Shown: positions 33,847-41,450, counted from the stretch's first letter. The stretch: DNA of 64,000 bases from Oscillospiraceae bacterium (GCA_902774015.1 CACYHB010000020.1:1-64000); one strand, 5' to 3'. The notes: generated from the sequence alone by a model not told the origin. Numbers and translations are program-made.

Positions 33847-34755
33847 TTACAGGAGCGAGACGAGCTTCTTTGCTCCCTCGGCGAAATAGGCGAGATTCTC
33901 CTCCTGCAGCACGGTGTCCTTCGCCGTGTGGATGCGGCTCATATAGAGCCCCGCCAGGGGCTTTTTCCGCATGGCCGAGACGCCCACGCCCACCGGGAAA
34001 TTTGCCTGATCGGAGGGGTAAAAGGCCGTGAGCGTGCTCTCAAAATGCAGCGTTTTCCCCTCTGCCGCCGAAAACGCCCCGCGCAGCGCGGCGTCATAGC
34101 GCCTGCGCGCCTTACGGGAGGAGACAAAGAGAAAATCGTCCCCGTCCGAGACGCAGTCGAAGTTCACCAGCAGCTTATCCTTCATGGCCTTCCTGTGCCT
34201 GGATGCAAACCAGCCGGAACCCAGCAGTCCGCTCTCTTCGTGGTCGAAAAACACGAAAGCGCATTGAGCGCGCTCCTCTTCGCTCATGCGGCCGATGGCC
34301 TCCACCAGGGTCAGCACGCCGGAGGTGTTGTCGTTCACGGTGTGCGGATTTGCCGGGCCGAGCAGGAACACATAGACCATTGCTCCCAGCCCGAACAGCA
34401 GGCCGAGAAAAGCCCCAGCCACCCCCAGCCTGGGGGCCAGCAGCGCCGTCAGGGCAAACATCAGCGCCAGGAAGGGCAGCGAGATCAGAACGCTGTAGGC
34501 CAGATAGAGCAGCAGATTCTTCGGCGTGACGAAGTTCGGGAAGGGAAGGCGCGCGCAGGTGTCGTAGTGGGCGGTAAAGACGACCTTCGCCGCCTCCGCA
34601 TCGCCCAGCACAAGATTTCGGCAGCGCGGGAAACCGCCCTCCTCGACCCGAAGGCCGGGAAGGCGGCGCTGCATCATTTCGATAAAGGCGCTTTTCTGCG
34701 CCCGGGTTTTGCGGACCTGCCAGTTCTGCAGGATCTCATAGCTCAATCCGTCCAT
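33847..34755 (-). CDS. M28-family zinc peptidase with membrane helices
   Basis: The 302-residue protein has metallopeptidase motifs of family M28 in the order expected for zinc ligands: FTAHYD (His/Asp), TVNDNTSG (Asp), FFDHEESGLLG (Glu-Glu) and a late RIHTAKDT (His). Two or three hydrophobic helices (about 82-135) are inserted between the first two ligands, so the enzyme is membrane-bound. The N-terminus lacks a signal peptide. It follows the beta-rich membrane protein by 6 bp with a weak ribosome binding site. Confidence 0.82.
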   Translation of the reverse strand: MDGLSYEILQNWQVRKTRAQKSAFIEMMQRRLPGLRVEEGGFPRCRNLVLGDAEAAKVVFTAHYDTCARLPFPNFVTPKNLLLYLAYSVLISLPFLALMFALTALLAPRLGVAGAFLGLLFGLGAMVYVFLLGPANPHTVNDNTSGVLTLVEAIGRMSEEERAQCAFVFFDHEESGLLGSGWFASRHRKAMKDKLLVNFDCVSDGDDFLFVSSRKARRRYDAALRGAFSAAEGKTLHFESTLTAFYPSDQANFPVGVGVSAMRKKPLAGLYMSRIHTAKDTVLQEENLAYFAEGAKKLVSLL

Positions 34756-34761
34756 AGGGAT

Positions 34762-35493
34762 TCAGCGGGTGACGGTAAAGCTGCCGCCGCACTCAATGAC
34801 GGGGATATCCACGCCGCCGTAAGTGCCGCCCCAGTGCCATTCGGCCTGCAGATCCAGATCGCGGGAACTGCCCTGGGGAAGCTGGACGGTGAAGGATTGG
34901 GACGCAAGCTCCGTCGTCAGCAGGGCGGTGTTGCTGTCATAGCTGATGGCGGGGGAATCCAGCGACACGTACTGGCCGTTCAGGCCGATGTTCACCGAGC
35001 CGGGCAGGCCGTTCACGTAGATGCTGTAGGAGTTGAGGATGACGGAAACGCGCACGCTGATCTCGTTTGCGCCGGAGACGCGGGCCTCCCAGTCGGCGCG
35101 GATGTTGATGGCCGCCCCGGTGTTGGAGGAGAAGCTGCCGCTGCCCAGCAGCGCGCCCATGTCGGGGGCGTTGCCGGAAACCTCCGCCGGGATCTCCACG
35201 GGCACGGGCGTCTCGATCACCGCCGCCTCGGGCGTGCTCTCCACAGCGGGCGCGGCAGGCGCGGGCGTGACCACGGTGCTCTGGGCAGGCGCCTCAAAGG
35301 GCACGGAGGTGGAGGGCGTCAGCACCTCGGGGGTGGGCGCGGGCGTGTTCTCGGTCACCAGCACGTCGGTGCTGACGGGCTGATTGGCCTCCGCCTCGCG
35401 GCGGCGGTCAAGGCCGGTCAGGAAGGTGAACACCACCGCCACGACCAGCAGAAATACCAGGATAAACAGCACGGCTGTGATTTTGCCTTTCAT
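34762..35493 (-). CDS. Membrane-anchored beta-rich protein, function unknown
   Basis: The 243-residue protein has an N-terminal membrane helix (ITAVLFILVFLLVVAVVFTFL), a Pro/Thr/Ala/Val-rich stalk (about 40-110) and a C-terminal domain (about 110-243) of alternating beta segments (VRVSVILNSYSIYVNG, LTTELASQSFTVQLPQ). It is probably displayed outside the membrane. AAGGAGG precedes the ATG. No family was recognised. The M28 peptidase gene follows directly. Confidence 0.7.
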   Translation of the reverse strand: MKGKITAVLFILVFLLVVAVVFTFLTGLDRRREAEANQPVSTDVLVTENTPAPTPEVLTPSTSVPFEAPAQSTVVTPAPAAPAVESTPEAAVIETPVPVEIPAEVSGNAPDMGALLGSGSFSSNTGAAINIRADWEARVSGANEISVRVSVILNSYSIYVNGLPGSVNIGLNGQYVSLDSPAISYDSNTALLTTELASQSFTVQLPQGSSRDLDLQAEWHWGGTYGGVDIPVIECGGSFTVTR

Positions 35494-35669
35494 TCAAAAA
35501 AGCCTCCTTCTATCATCTGCACGCACGGGAAACGACTTCCGCACGGCAAGCGGTTTCAAATAGTTACAAACAGTATACAATAAATGTCGAAAAATGTCCA
35601 GACCCGGCCGGCACTTCTTATGAATTTTTCAGATTTACCCTCTTGCGTACGAAAAAAGAAAAAAGGCAC

Positions 35670-35698
35670 TTGACAAGAAAAAATTACTGTGATATCAT
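35670..35698 (+). promoter_or_regulatory. Promoter of the SPFH operon
   Basis: A consensus TTGACA (35670-35675) lies 17 bp from TATCAT (35693-35698); the ribosome binding site AAGGAGG follows closely, giving a very short leader. Confidence 0.85.
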
Positions 35699-35724
35699 TT
35701 TGATATCAAAAGGAGGTGCTTTCC

Positions 35725-36768
35725 ATGAAAGAGAAAGTATTGAACAATAAAAAGAACGGCATGTCCATGCTGCTGCTGTTTACCCTGCTGTATCTGGCCT
35801 CCGTCGGGCTGGTCATCTTTGCCGCGGTGAAAATGGACGCCGGACGCATGGGCTTTCTGCCCCTGATGATCCTGGGCATCCTGTGGATGAGCGCCGGCTG
35901 GGTTCCCTTCTGCGGTCTGAAGGTCCTCAAGCCTCAGGAGGCGCTGGTGCTCACGCTCTTCGGCAAGTACATCGGCACGCTGAAGGAGGACGGCTTCTAC
36001 TTCGTCAACCCCTTCTGCGTGGCCGTAAACCCCGCCGCCCGCACCAAGCTCAACCAGTCCGGCGACGTGGATGCCGGCGCGAACAACGCGCTTCTGAGCG
36101 TCGCTCTCGGCAAGAATGCGGACGCTGCCGCGGCTGCCTCCGGCGAGATGACCAGCAAGAAGATCTCCCTCAAGGCCATGACCCTCTCCAACTCCCGCCA
36201 GAAGATCAACGACTGCCTTGGCAACCCCGTGGAGATCGGCATCGCGGTCATCTGGAAGGTCACCGACACGGCCAAGGCCGTCTTCAACGTGGACAACTAC
36301 AAGGAGTACCTCTCCCTCCAGTGCGACAGTGCGGTGCGCAACATCGTGCGCATCTACCCCTATGACGTGGCCCCCGGCGTGGACACCACCGGCGACGGCG
36401 TGGCCGACGAGGGCAGCCTGCGCGGCTCCAGCGAGCTGGTGGCCCAGCGCATCCGGGACGAGATCCAGCAGAAGGTGGAGGAAGCCGGCATCGAGATCAT
36501 CGAGGCCCGCATCACCTACCTGGCCTACGCCCCCGAGATCGCGGCGGTCATGCTGCAGCGTCAGCAGGCGTCCGCCATCATCGACGCGCGCAAGATGATC
36601 GTGGACGGCGCCGTCGGCATGGTGGAGATGGCGCTGGAGCGCCTCAGCGAGAACCACACCGTGGAGCTGGACGAGGAGCGCAAGGCCGCCATGGTCTCGA
36701 ACCTGCTGGTGGTCCTCTGCGGCAACCGCGACGCGCAGCCGGTAGTCAACTCCGGCAGCCTGTATTGA
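35725..36768 (+). CDS. SPFH/Band 7 domain membrane protein
   Basis: The 347-residue protein begins with two hydrophobic segments (about 14-38 and 44-62) and then an SPFH domain (about 65-290) with PQEALVLTLFGKYIGTLKEDGFYFVNPF at its start (partly quoted) and a helical tail with EAGIEIIEARITYLAYAPEIA. SPFH proteins form large membrane cages or microdomain scaffolds. The ATG at 35725 is 8 nt from AGGAGG; the GTG three codons earlier is too close. A small Arc-like gene follows after 6 bp, an arrangement repeated in Clostridia. Confidence 0.9.
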   Translation: MKEKVLNNKKNGMSMLLLFTLLYLASVGLVIFAAVKMDAGRMGFLPLMILGILWMSAGWVPFCGLKVLKPQEALVLTLFGKYIGTLKEDGFYFVNPFCVAVNPAARTKLNQSGDVDAGANNALLSVALGKNADAAAAASGEMTSKKISLKAMTLSNSRQKINDCLGNPVEIGIAVIWKVTDTAKAVFNVDNYKEYLSLQCDSAVRNIVRIYPYDVAPGVDTTGDGVADEGSLRGSSELVAQRIRDEIQQKVEEAGIEIIEARITYLAYAPEIAAVMLQRQQASAIIDARKMIVDGAVGMVEMALERLSENHTVELDEERKAAMVSNLLVVLCGNRDAQPVVNSGSLY

Positions 36769-36774
36769 TGCCCC

Positions 36775-36978
36775 ATGGCCGACAATGCGAAGAAACAGGT
36801 GCCGCTGCGCCTGTCCCCCAAGCTCTATGACGCGCTGGCCCGCTGGGCGGAGGACGATTTCCGCTCTCTCAACGGGCAGATCGAGTACCTGCTCACCGAG
36901 TGCGTCAAGCAGCGGAAGAAAAACGGAAAATACGTGGGCGAGGAGATCGACAAGCCCATCGAGCTGGATATCGAGTGA
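36775..36978 (+). CDS. Arc-like ribbon-helix-helix protein
   Basis: This 67-residue protein has a ribbon-helix-helix pattern: strand VPLRLSPKLYDALARWAE, then FRSLNGQIEYLLTECV. Such small proteins bind DNA as dimers. It starts 6 bp after the SPFH stop codon without its own clear ribosome binding site, so translation is probably coupled. It may regulate the operon or serve the SPFH protein; no toxin partner is seen. Confidence 0.75.
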   Translation: MADNAKKQVPLRLSPKLYDALARWAEDDFRSLNGQIEYLLTECVKQRKKNGKYVGEEIDKPIELDIE

Positions 36979-36990
36979 GGAGGCGGTACT

Positions 36991-37458
36991 ATGACCAAAC
37001 GAATCGTGCGTCTTGTCCTGCTGATCCTCGGCATTCTGGCCCTGCTCGGCGCAGCGCTCTTCGTGGCGCTGCGCTGGGACAGCATTCCGGCGGAGGTGCC
37101 CACGCACTACGACGGCGCGGGGCAGCCTGAGGACTACAGCGGCAAGGGTACCCTGTGGGGCATGCTCGCCACCGGCTGGGCCATGTTTGCGATGACCGCC
37201 GCGATCGCCCGCTTTCCCGCGCTTTGGAAGAAAAACGGCGGCTTCGTGCGCGTGAACAGCCTGCGCATCGGCGGGAAGACCATCGGGGCCAACTGGCTGA
37301 GCCTCGATCTGCTCAGCACGGAGATCGCGTTCCTGTTCGCGTATCTGAGCGTAAACAGCGCCCTCTGCCGCCCGCTGGGCGCGTGGCTGCTGCCGGTGTT
37401 CTTCGGTACGATGCTTCTCTCCTTTGTCGCGCCGAGCCTCCTGCTCGGCAGCGAATGA
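36991..37458 (+). CDS. DUF1648-domain membrane protein A
   Basis: The 155-residue protein has four predicted helices. Between the first two is a DUF1648 motif (ALRWDSIPAEVPTHYDGAGQ), the module at the start of SdpI, the immunity and signalling protein of the Bacillus cannibalism toxin. Here only the small DUF1648 form is present. GAGGAGG precedes the ATG. It is followed by a second, divergent DUF1648 gene. Confidence 0.8.
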   Translation: MTKRIVRLVLLILGILALLGAALFVALRWDSIPAEVPTHYDGAGQPEDYSGKGTLWGMLATGWAMFAMTAAIARFPALWKKNGGFVRVNSLRIGGKTIGANWLSLDLLSTEIAFLFAYLSVNSALCRPLGAWLLPVFFGTMLLSFVAPSLLLGSE

Positions 37459-37473
37459 CGGGGAGGGAAGGCC

Positions 37474-37917
37474 ATGCGTCCAAAGCTCCGGCACCATATC
37501 CTGACGGGACTTTCCGGCTTCTCTCTGCTGGGCGTGACGGTCTTTACCGTCATACGATACGGCTCCCTTCCGGAGAAGATCCCCACCCATTTCGGCCCGT
37601 CCGGCGCGGCCGACGGCTACGGCCACAAGAGCACGCTGGTGATGCTCATTTTCCTCGCCTGGATGCTCTTCGGCGTTTTGAGCGCGGTCGCCTTCCTTCC
37701 CCCCGACGCCTGGAACGTCCCGAAGCGCAATCCCCGCACCCTCGCCGCGGCGGCGGATATGATCGCGGTGATGAAGCTCGTCACCGTCCTGATGTTTGAC
37801 TGGCTGATCCTCTGCTCCGTGCTGGGCCGGGATCTGGGTCCCTGGTTCCTGCCGCTGACCATGGCGGGGATGTTCGCCCCGCTGCTGCATCTGATCATCG
37901 CCTCCGTAAGAAAATAG
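37474..37917 (+). CDS. DUF1648-domain membrane protein B
   Basis: The 147-residue protein has the same architecture as its upstream neighbour: a helix, the motif IRYGSLPEKIPTHFGPSG, and three more helices. The two share the DUF1648 core but little else, indicating an old duplication. GGGAGG lies before the ATG. It is the last gene of the SPFH-Arc-DUF1648 unit; REP palindromes follow. Confidence 0.8.
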   Translation: MRPKLRHHILTGLSGFSLLGVTVFTVIRYGSLPEKIPTHFGPSGAADGYGHKSTLVMLIFLAWMLFGVLSAVAFLPPDAWNVPKRNPRTLAAAADMIAVMKLVTVLMFDWLILCSVLGRDLGPWFLPLTMAGMFAPLLHLIIASVRK

Positions 37918-37954
37918 TTTGAGTCATGAGTTTTGAGGAGACGGGAGACGCGGC

Positions 37955-38023
37955 CGCAGGGGCGGCAACCTGCCGCCCGCTGTCCCGCACCCTGCCCGTA
38001 GGGGCGCTTCACGAAGCGCCCGC
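37955..38023 (+). repeat. REP-like palindromes downstream of the DUF1648 pair
   Basis: Two units occur: a variant, GCAGGGGCGG-CAACC-TGCCGCCCGC (37956-37980), and a standard unit, GTAGGGGCGCTTCACGAAGC followed by GCCCGC (37998-38023). The second is identical to the copies around the RAYT transposase. Confidence 0.75.
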
Positions 38024-38074
38024 ATTTGACCCCGCCGGAAGTCCGCTTCCGCCATCGAGCAAAGGAGGCTCTGT

Positions 38075-38956
38075 ATGAACGAAAACGACAAACAGCTTTC
38101 CGCCTATCTGCTCTGGGCCTTTCTGCTGGCCTGGATGCTGCAGGCGGCCGCCATCGGCTTCGCCTGGAACGGACAGACCCACTATTTCCAGCTCGCGCTG
38201 CTCGTGTCCATGTATGCGCCCTTCGCCGCCGTGCTGCTGGCGAAAGCGCCCCGGGACGTGGGCTGGGGGCTGAAGCTGCGCGGCAAGGGGACGTGGGTCC
38301 TCGCCGCCTGGTTCGGCTTCGCCGTGCTGGCGGCGCTGGGCGCCGCGCTCTACTATCTGCTCTTTCCCAGGGCGCTGGATCTGAGCTTCGGCTTTCTCGC
38401 GTCACAGCTCGGCGAGGAGGGCCTGCGGCAGATGGAGGCTCAGGGACTCACGCTCAAGACCCTGCTGCTCATCGAACTCGCCCAGGCCCTGACCTACGCC
38501 CCGCTCATCAACACCTTCGCCGCCCTCGGCGAGGAGGTGGGCTGGCGCGGCTTCCTCTACCCCAGGCTCAAGGAACGCTTCGGCACGGCAAAAGGGCGGC
38601 TGCTGGGCGGCGCGATCTGGGGCGTGTGGCACTGGCCGGTCATCATTCTCGCGGGCTACAATTACGGCACGTCCTACTGGGGCGCGCCGGTGCTGGGGCC
38701 GCTGCTGTTCTGCGTGATCTGCATTGCTCTCGGCACGATCATCGACTATCTGTATGAGAAAACGGACTGCATCTGGATCCCTGCCCTGGCCCACGGCGCG
38801 TTCAACGCCGTCTCCGGCGTCGGCGTCCTTGTGCTGAACCCCGCCTATATCGGCCATACGACGATCGGCCCCGCGCCGATCGGCATTGTGGGCGGCCTGC
38901 CGCTGCTGCTCATGGCCGGCCTCCTGCTGGGAAAAAGCGGCCGGGAAAACGTCTGA
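38075..38956 (+). CDS. CPBP intramembrane protease (second)
   Basis: The 293-residue protein has eight or so helices and clear CPBP motifs: EEVGWRGFLYPRLKERFG, GVWHWPVI and a final AHGAFNAVSGVG. It resembles the long CPBP form seen in many Firmicutes. AAAGGAGG precedes the ATG. It is unrelated in sequence to the shorter CPBP gene after mutS. The substrate is unknown. Confidence 0.88.
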   Translation: MNENDKQLSAYLLWAFLLAWMLQAAAIGFAWNGQTHYFQLALLVSMYAPFAAVLLAKAPRDVGWGLKLRGKGTWVLAAWFGFAVLAALGAALYYLLFPRALDLSFGFLASQLGEEGLRQMEAQGLTLKTLLLIELAQALTYAPLINTFAALGEEVGWRGFLYPRLKERFGTAKGRLLGGAIWGVWHWPVIILAGYNYGTSYWGAPVLGPLLFCVICIALGTIIDYLYEKTDCIWIPALAHGAFNAVSGVGVLVLNPAYIGHTTIGPAPIGIVGGLPLLLMAGLLLGKSGRENV

Positions 38957-39117
38957 AAGGCAGCAAAGCGTTTTTGCTTCCCGCTTTGCCCTTCTGAGGA
39001 ACAAAGGAACGAAGGATCTCTGCCCCTGCAGCCATCCGCCGCATTCGGACAGAGATTCTTCGTTTCCCGCAGAAGGACGCCGCCGTTTTTTCACCCGCCT
39101 CTTTTTGAAAAAAGGTG

Positions 39118-39146
39118 TTGACAAACCGCTGATTGTCTGGTATTCT
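39118..39146 (+). promoter_or_regulatory. Promoter of the tRNA pair
   Basis: TTGACA (39118-39123) is 17 bp from TATTCT (39141-39146), with the first tRNA base 17 nt downstream. Confidence 0.8.
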
Positions 39147-39162
39147 TACAAAGCTGATGGAT

Positions 39163-39239
39163 GGCCACGTAGTTCAGTCGGTTAGAACGCCGGCCTGTCA
39201 CGCCGGAGGTCGAGGGTTCAAGTCCCTTCGTGGTCGCCA
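39163..39239 (+). tRNA. tRNA-Asp (GTC)
   Basis: A complete 77-nt cloverleaf with encoded CCA. The acceptor GGCCACG pairs with CGTGGTC, the anticodon stem GCCGG-CCGGC-type loop carries GTC, and the T-arm loop is TTCAAGT. Confidence 0.96.
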
Positions 39240-39272
39240 GGTATGCCCCTTGTTTCAAGGGGCATACAATTT

Positions 39273-39348
<76 letters not shown>

Positions 39349-39387
39349 GAAAAGCACCGCAAGCCCGTAGGGCCTGCGGTGCTTTTC
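39349..39387 (+). terminator. Terminator of the tRNA operon
   Basis: GAAAAGCACCGCA pairs with TGCGGTGCTTTTC around a GC-rich loop immediately after tRNA-Thr. Confidence 0.85.
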
Positions 39388-39397
39388 TTATGCTGCC

Positions 39398-39525
39398 GGC
39401 AGATTCGAATCATGTCCGCAGGCCCCGGTGGGGCCTGCGTGAGCCAGTGCAAACACTGGCGAACACATTGATTTTTTCTTCCCGTCTCACGGAAGGGAAG
39501 AAAAAATGCAGCCGAATCTGCCCAG
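39398..39525 (+). repeat. Partial duplications of the tRNA-Thr 3' end
   Basis: GGCAGATTCGAATC (39398-39411) repeats the T-arm of tRNA-Thr with one extra base; CGAATCTGCCCAG (39513-39525) is a 13-nt exact copy of 39328-39340. A perfect TTTTTTCTTCCC/GGGAAGAAAAAA hairpin lies between (about 39473-39506). These resemble scars of site-specific integration. Confidence 0.5.
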
Positions 39526-39535
39526 TCTTTCCGCT

Positions 39536-40060
39536 TTACGGCACGAAGTACCGGTCTTCCGCCCATTTTGCGGGATTCGTATCGATGTATTCCCAGATTT
39601 CCAGATAGTCCTTTTCTCCGCGGATCACGTGCTCGTAATACCCGCGCTGGAAGACCTCCATTCCCGGGTGCTTCTCATGAATCCGCCTGCTGCTGTTCAT
39701 TTTCAGATAACCAAGCGCTTTGGACAGAAGCGAGCGTGTTTCTCCTTCCCGTAGGGGCGCTTCACGAAGCGCCCGCCCGGCCTTGATTCGCAGGAGCAAA
39801 TGAATATGGTTCGGCATGATCACGGTATGATCTACCGCCAGATTTGAATACCGCGCCGGAAGAGATGAAATGACCTCATCAACAACCCGGCCGATCTCTG
39901 TAAGGCATACCGAGGCAGCGGGCGCTTCGTGAAGCGCCCCTACAGCGATATCCGAGAGGATGCAGCGCCTGTCCCGGGTGCAGATCGTGACGAAATAGGC
40001 GCCGGGAGACGAATAATCAAAATCCGGCAGGCGGATCTGTTTTCGTTTGGGCAGGTCCAC
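39536..40060 (-). CDS. REP-associated tyrosine transposase (RAYT)
   Basis: The 174-residue protein is a Y1/HUH transposase of the TnpA-REP class. The family opening (RKQIRLPDFDYSSPGAYFVTICT, partly quoted), the HUH motif HIHLLL after VIMPN and the tyrosine in QRGYYEHVIR are intact. These enzymes cut and move REP palindromes. The GTG at 40060 has GGAGG eight bases upstream; the frame extends further but through a REP unit. Two REP units lie inside the gene in frame (39751-39776 and 39918-39943), adding short GALHEAPA- and GRALREAP-like stretches; one more lies just upstream. It is followed by the tRNA-Thr remnants. Confidence 0.88.
   Translation of the reverse strand: MDLPKRKQIRLPDFDYSSPGAYFVTICTRDRRCILSDIAVGALHEAPAASVCLTEIGRVVDEVISSLPARYSNLAVDHTVIMPNHIHLLLRIKAGRALREAPLREGETRSLLSKALGYLKMNSSRRIHEKHPGMEVFQRGYYEHVIRGEKDYLEIWEYIDTNPAKWAEDRYFVP
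39751..39776 (+). repeat. REP unit inside the RAYT gene (plus orientation)
   Basis: The unit GTAGGGGCGCTTCACGAAGC plus GCCCGC is identical to 37998-38023. It is in frame within the minus-strand transposase gene. Confidence 0.85.
39918..39943 (-). repeat. REP unit inside the RAYT gene (minus orientation)
   Basis: The inverse of the standard unit (GCGGGCGCTTCGTGAAGCGC plus CCCTAC) lies in frame within the transposase gene, between its N-terminal and HUH regions. Confidence 0.85.
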
Positions 40061-40081
40061 GGCACATACCTCCAATCCTTC

Positions 40082-40105
40082 GTAGGGGCGATTCACGAAT
40101 CGCCC
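40082..40105 (+). repeat. REP unit upstream of the RAYT gene
   Basis: GTAGGGGCGATTCACGAATC plus GCCC is a variant unit with the compensating pair change C-G to A-T in both arms, so the stem is conserved. It lies 21 bp upstream of the GTG start. Confidence 0.85.
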
Positions 40106-40154
40106 GTTTTTTATATCATAGCATAAATACGGCAAAGAAAACAGGCGTCCTCGC

Positions 40155-40201
40155 ACATCTTTGAACATCTCGGAACATCTATCGAACATCTTTTAACATC
40201 T
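40155..40201. repeat. Five phased AACATCT repeats
   Basis: ACATCT, then AACATCT four times, recur every 10 to 11 bases, one helical turn. They lie about 95 bp upstream of the transposase start. Confidence 0.75.
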
Positions 40202-40209
40202 ATGAAAAT

Positions 40210-40238
40210 GATGGAGAGACTTTAAGCGTCTCTCCATC
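40210..40238. terminator. Hairpin GATGGAGAGAC/GTCTCTCCATC
   Basis: An 11-bp perfect stem with a 7-nt loop is followed by ATTATTTC on the plus strand and ATTTTC on the minus strand. It may insulate the transposase from the AT-rich genes. Confidence 0.6.
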
Positions 40239-40331
40239 ATTATTTCATCTTCATAAGGAAAAGAGATTGTTTTGATAAAATGTATGTGATAAAATGTCAC
40301 TAAATGAATTGATGAATGGAGGCAGTATATT

Positions 40332-40805
40332 TTGGCAATACGAGTTCGTTATACTTATACGGAGTATAAACATTTTCCAGGCGCTACACAGGCATCGCAA
40401 AAGCACAGCCTATCAGCGATGGCTATCCCGCTTGTTGCTATCATTCTTTTCGCATTGCTTAGTTCTTATAATGTTAATACTGCTGTTTCAATTATTGGGC
40501 CGATTGCCTTTTGTATTATTTGTTATGCTGTTTCGTGGGGGCGGTATGACCACGATATAATAAATGGCATCTTCCTTGGAATAAATGGAGTATCAGACGA
40601 GCAAAGAAAAATAATCGTTAATCGCTTTATGTCAGGGAAACAGTTTGGAAAAGGCGACATTTCATCTGCGTGTAAGGTTGCAACAATATTAAAAGGTCTT
40701 GATTTGGATTATCGCAATGGAAGGATTACTCTCGGCGAATACTGTGAGAAACGACACTCAGTTTTGTCTTATTTTGGAATAGAGGATATCTGTGGTTTGA
40801 AATAA
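40332..40805 (+). CDS. AT-rich orphan membrane protein
   Basis: The 157-residue product has two hydrophobic helices (about 31-45 and 49-66), then a soluble helical part with a C-terminal NGRITLGEYCEKR segment that resembles the short SHOCT module. The TTG start has GGAGG nine bases upstream. Base composition is clearly more AT-rich than the surroundings and codon choice differs, pointing to recent transfer. No family was recognised with confidence. Confidence 0.6.
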   Translation: MAIRVRYTYTEYKHFPGATQASQKHSLSAMAIPLVAIILFALLSSYNVNTAVSIIGPIAFCIICYAVSWGRYDHDIINGIFLGINGVSDEQRKIIVNRFMSGKQFGKGDISSACKVATILKGLDLDYRNGRITLGEYCEKRHSVLSYFGIEDICGLK

Positions 40806-40850
40806 AAACTATTGAAGACAATAGAGTGGCATATAAACAGGAGAAAATAG

Positions 40851-41135
40851 ATGGATACCAGAGAATATACAATTTACGCTTCATTTCTTGATGACTTAAA
40901 TAATCGTAATGAAGCGATGCTTTATCTGGCAACCGATACCGTGTATCACTCTGCTACATTCAAAATCAAAGCAACGGACGAGAACGAAGCACTTGAAGCG
41001 TTTTATAAATCCACCGAATTTCAGTCATTTGTAAGTAAGCACCCTAACTCTAATATTTTTATATTATCAGAGGGTGAAACGATTTATCGCAAAGTTCGTA
41101 AAATCAATAATCTTACAACGAACACAGATGATTGA
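40851..41135 (+). CDS. AT-rich orphan soluble protein
   Basis: The 94-residue product starts at ATG behind AGGAGAAAATAG. It is acidic, with a beta-alpha pattern (TIYASFLDDLNNR, ATFKIKATDENEALEAFYKS, IFILSEGETIYRKVRKI). It lies 45 bp after the membrane protein gene and shares its low GC content, so both probably arrived together. A terminator follows. The function is unknown. Confidence 0.6.
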   Translation: MDTREYTIYASFLDDLNNRNEAMLYLATDTVYHSATFKIKATDENEALEAFYKSTEFQSFVSKHPNSNIFILSEGETIYRKVRKINNLTTNTDD

Positions 41136-41144
41136 AATCATACA

Positions 41145-41175
41145 GCAGGGAACCATACACTCCCTGCCGTTTTTA
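41145..41175 (+). terminator. Terminator of the orphan pair
   Basis: GCAGGGA pairs with TCCCTGC and is followed by CGTTTTTAT. Confidence 0.8.
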
Positions 41176-41232
41176 TCCCTCCAACAGCCTGATATACTTA
41201 TCCGCCGTAGTCCTGCTGATATCGCAGAGCGG
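41173..41232 (-). pseudogene. C-terminal remnant of an HTH protein cut by a REP unit
   Basis: On the minus strand the frame reads LCDISRTTADKYIRLLEG and then a stop at 41173-41175. This is a typical C-terminal helix-turn-helix of recombinases or regulators. Upstream the frame runs directly into the REP unit at 41229-41254 and then a stop, so the gene is broken. Confidence 0.4.
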
Positions 41233-41254
41233 GCGATTCGTGAATCGCCCCTAC
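41229..41254 (-). repeat. REP unit at the right edge of the island
   Basis: GCGGGCGATTCGTGAATCGC plus CCCTAC is the inverse of the variant unit at 40082-40105. Confidence 0.85.
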
Positions 41255-41382
41255 ATATCAGATTGAAAACCCCATTCTTATACTGCGAATCATGCCGCAG
41301 GAAATGAGCGGGAATACCGCCGGGGGGCGGTCTGCGGCCGGCGAGGATCGCCTGAACTTTCGTAAAACACGCAGCCTGGCTC

Positions 41383-41411
41383 TTGACAGGGGGCCGTATC
41401 TGCGGTATAAC
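41383..41411 (+). promoter_or_regulatory. Promoter of the cysK-cysE leader
   Basis: A consensus TTGACA (41383-41388) is exactly 17 bp from TATAAC (41406-41411). The start of transcription is expected near 41418, about 33 nt before the leader peptide. Confidence 0.85.
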
Positions 41412-41450
41412 ATAGTCAGACAGTAGGAATTAAGCAGGGAGACACGACAA

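Noticed and set aside
39242..39268. ATGCCCCTTG/CAAGGGGCAT palindrome between the tRNAs as a terminator
   Set aside because: No T-tract follows and tRNA-Thr starts immediately; it is more likely a processing hairpin in the joint precursor.
40155..40201. Phased AACATCT repeats as a CRISPR array
   Set aside because: Units are 10-11 bases with no spacers of CRISPR length and no cas genes.
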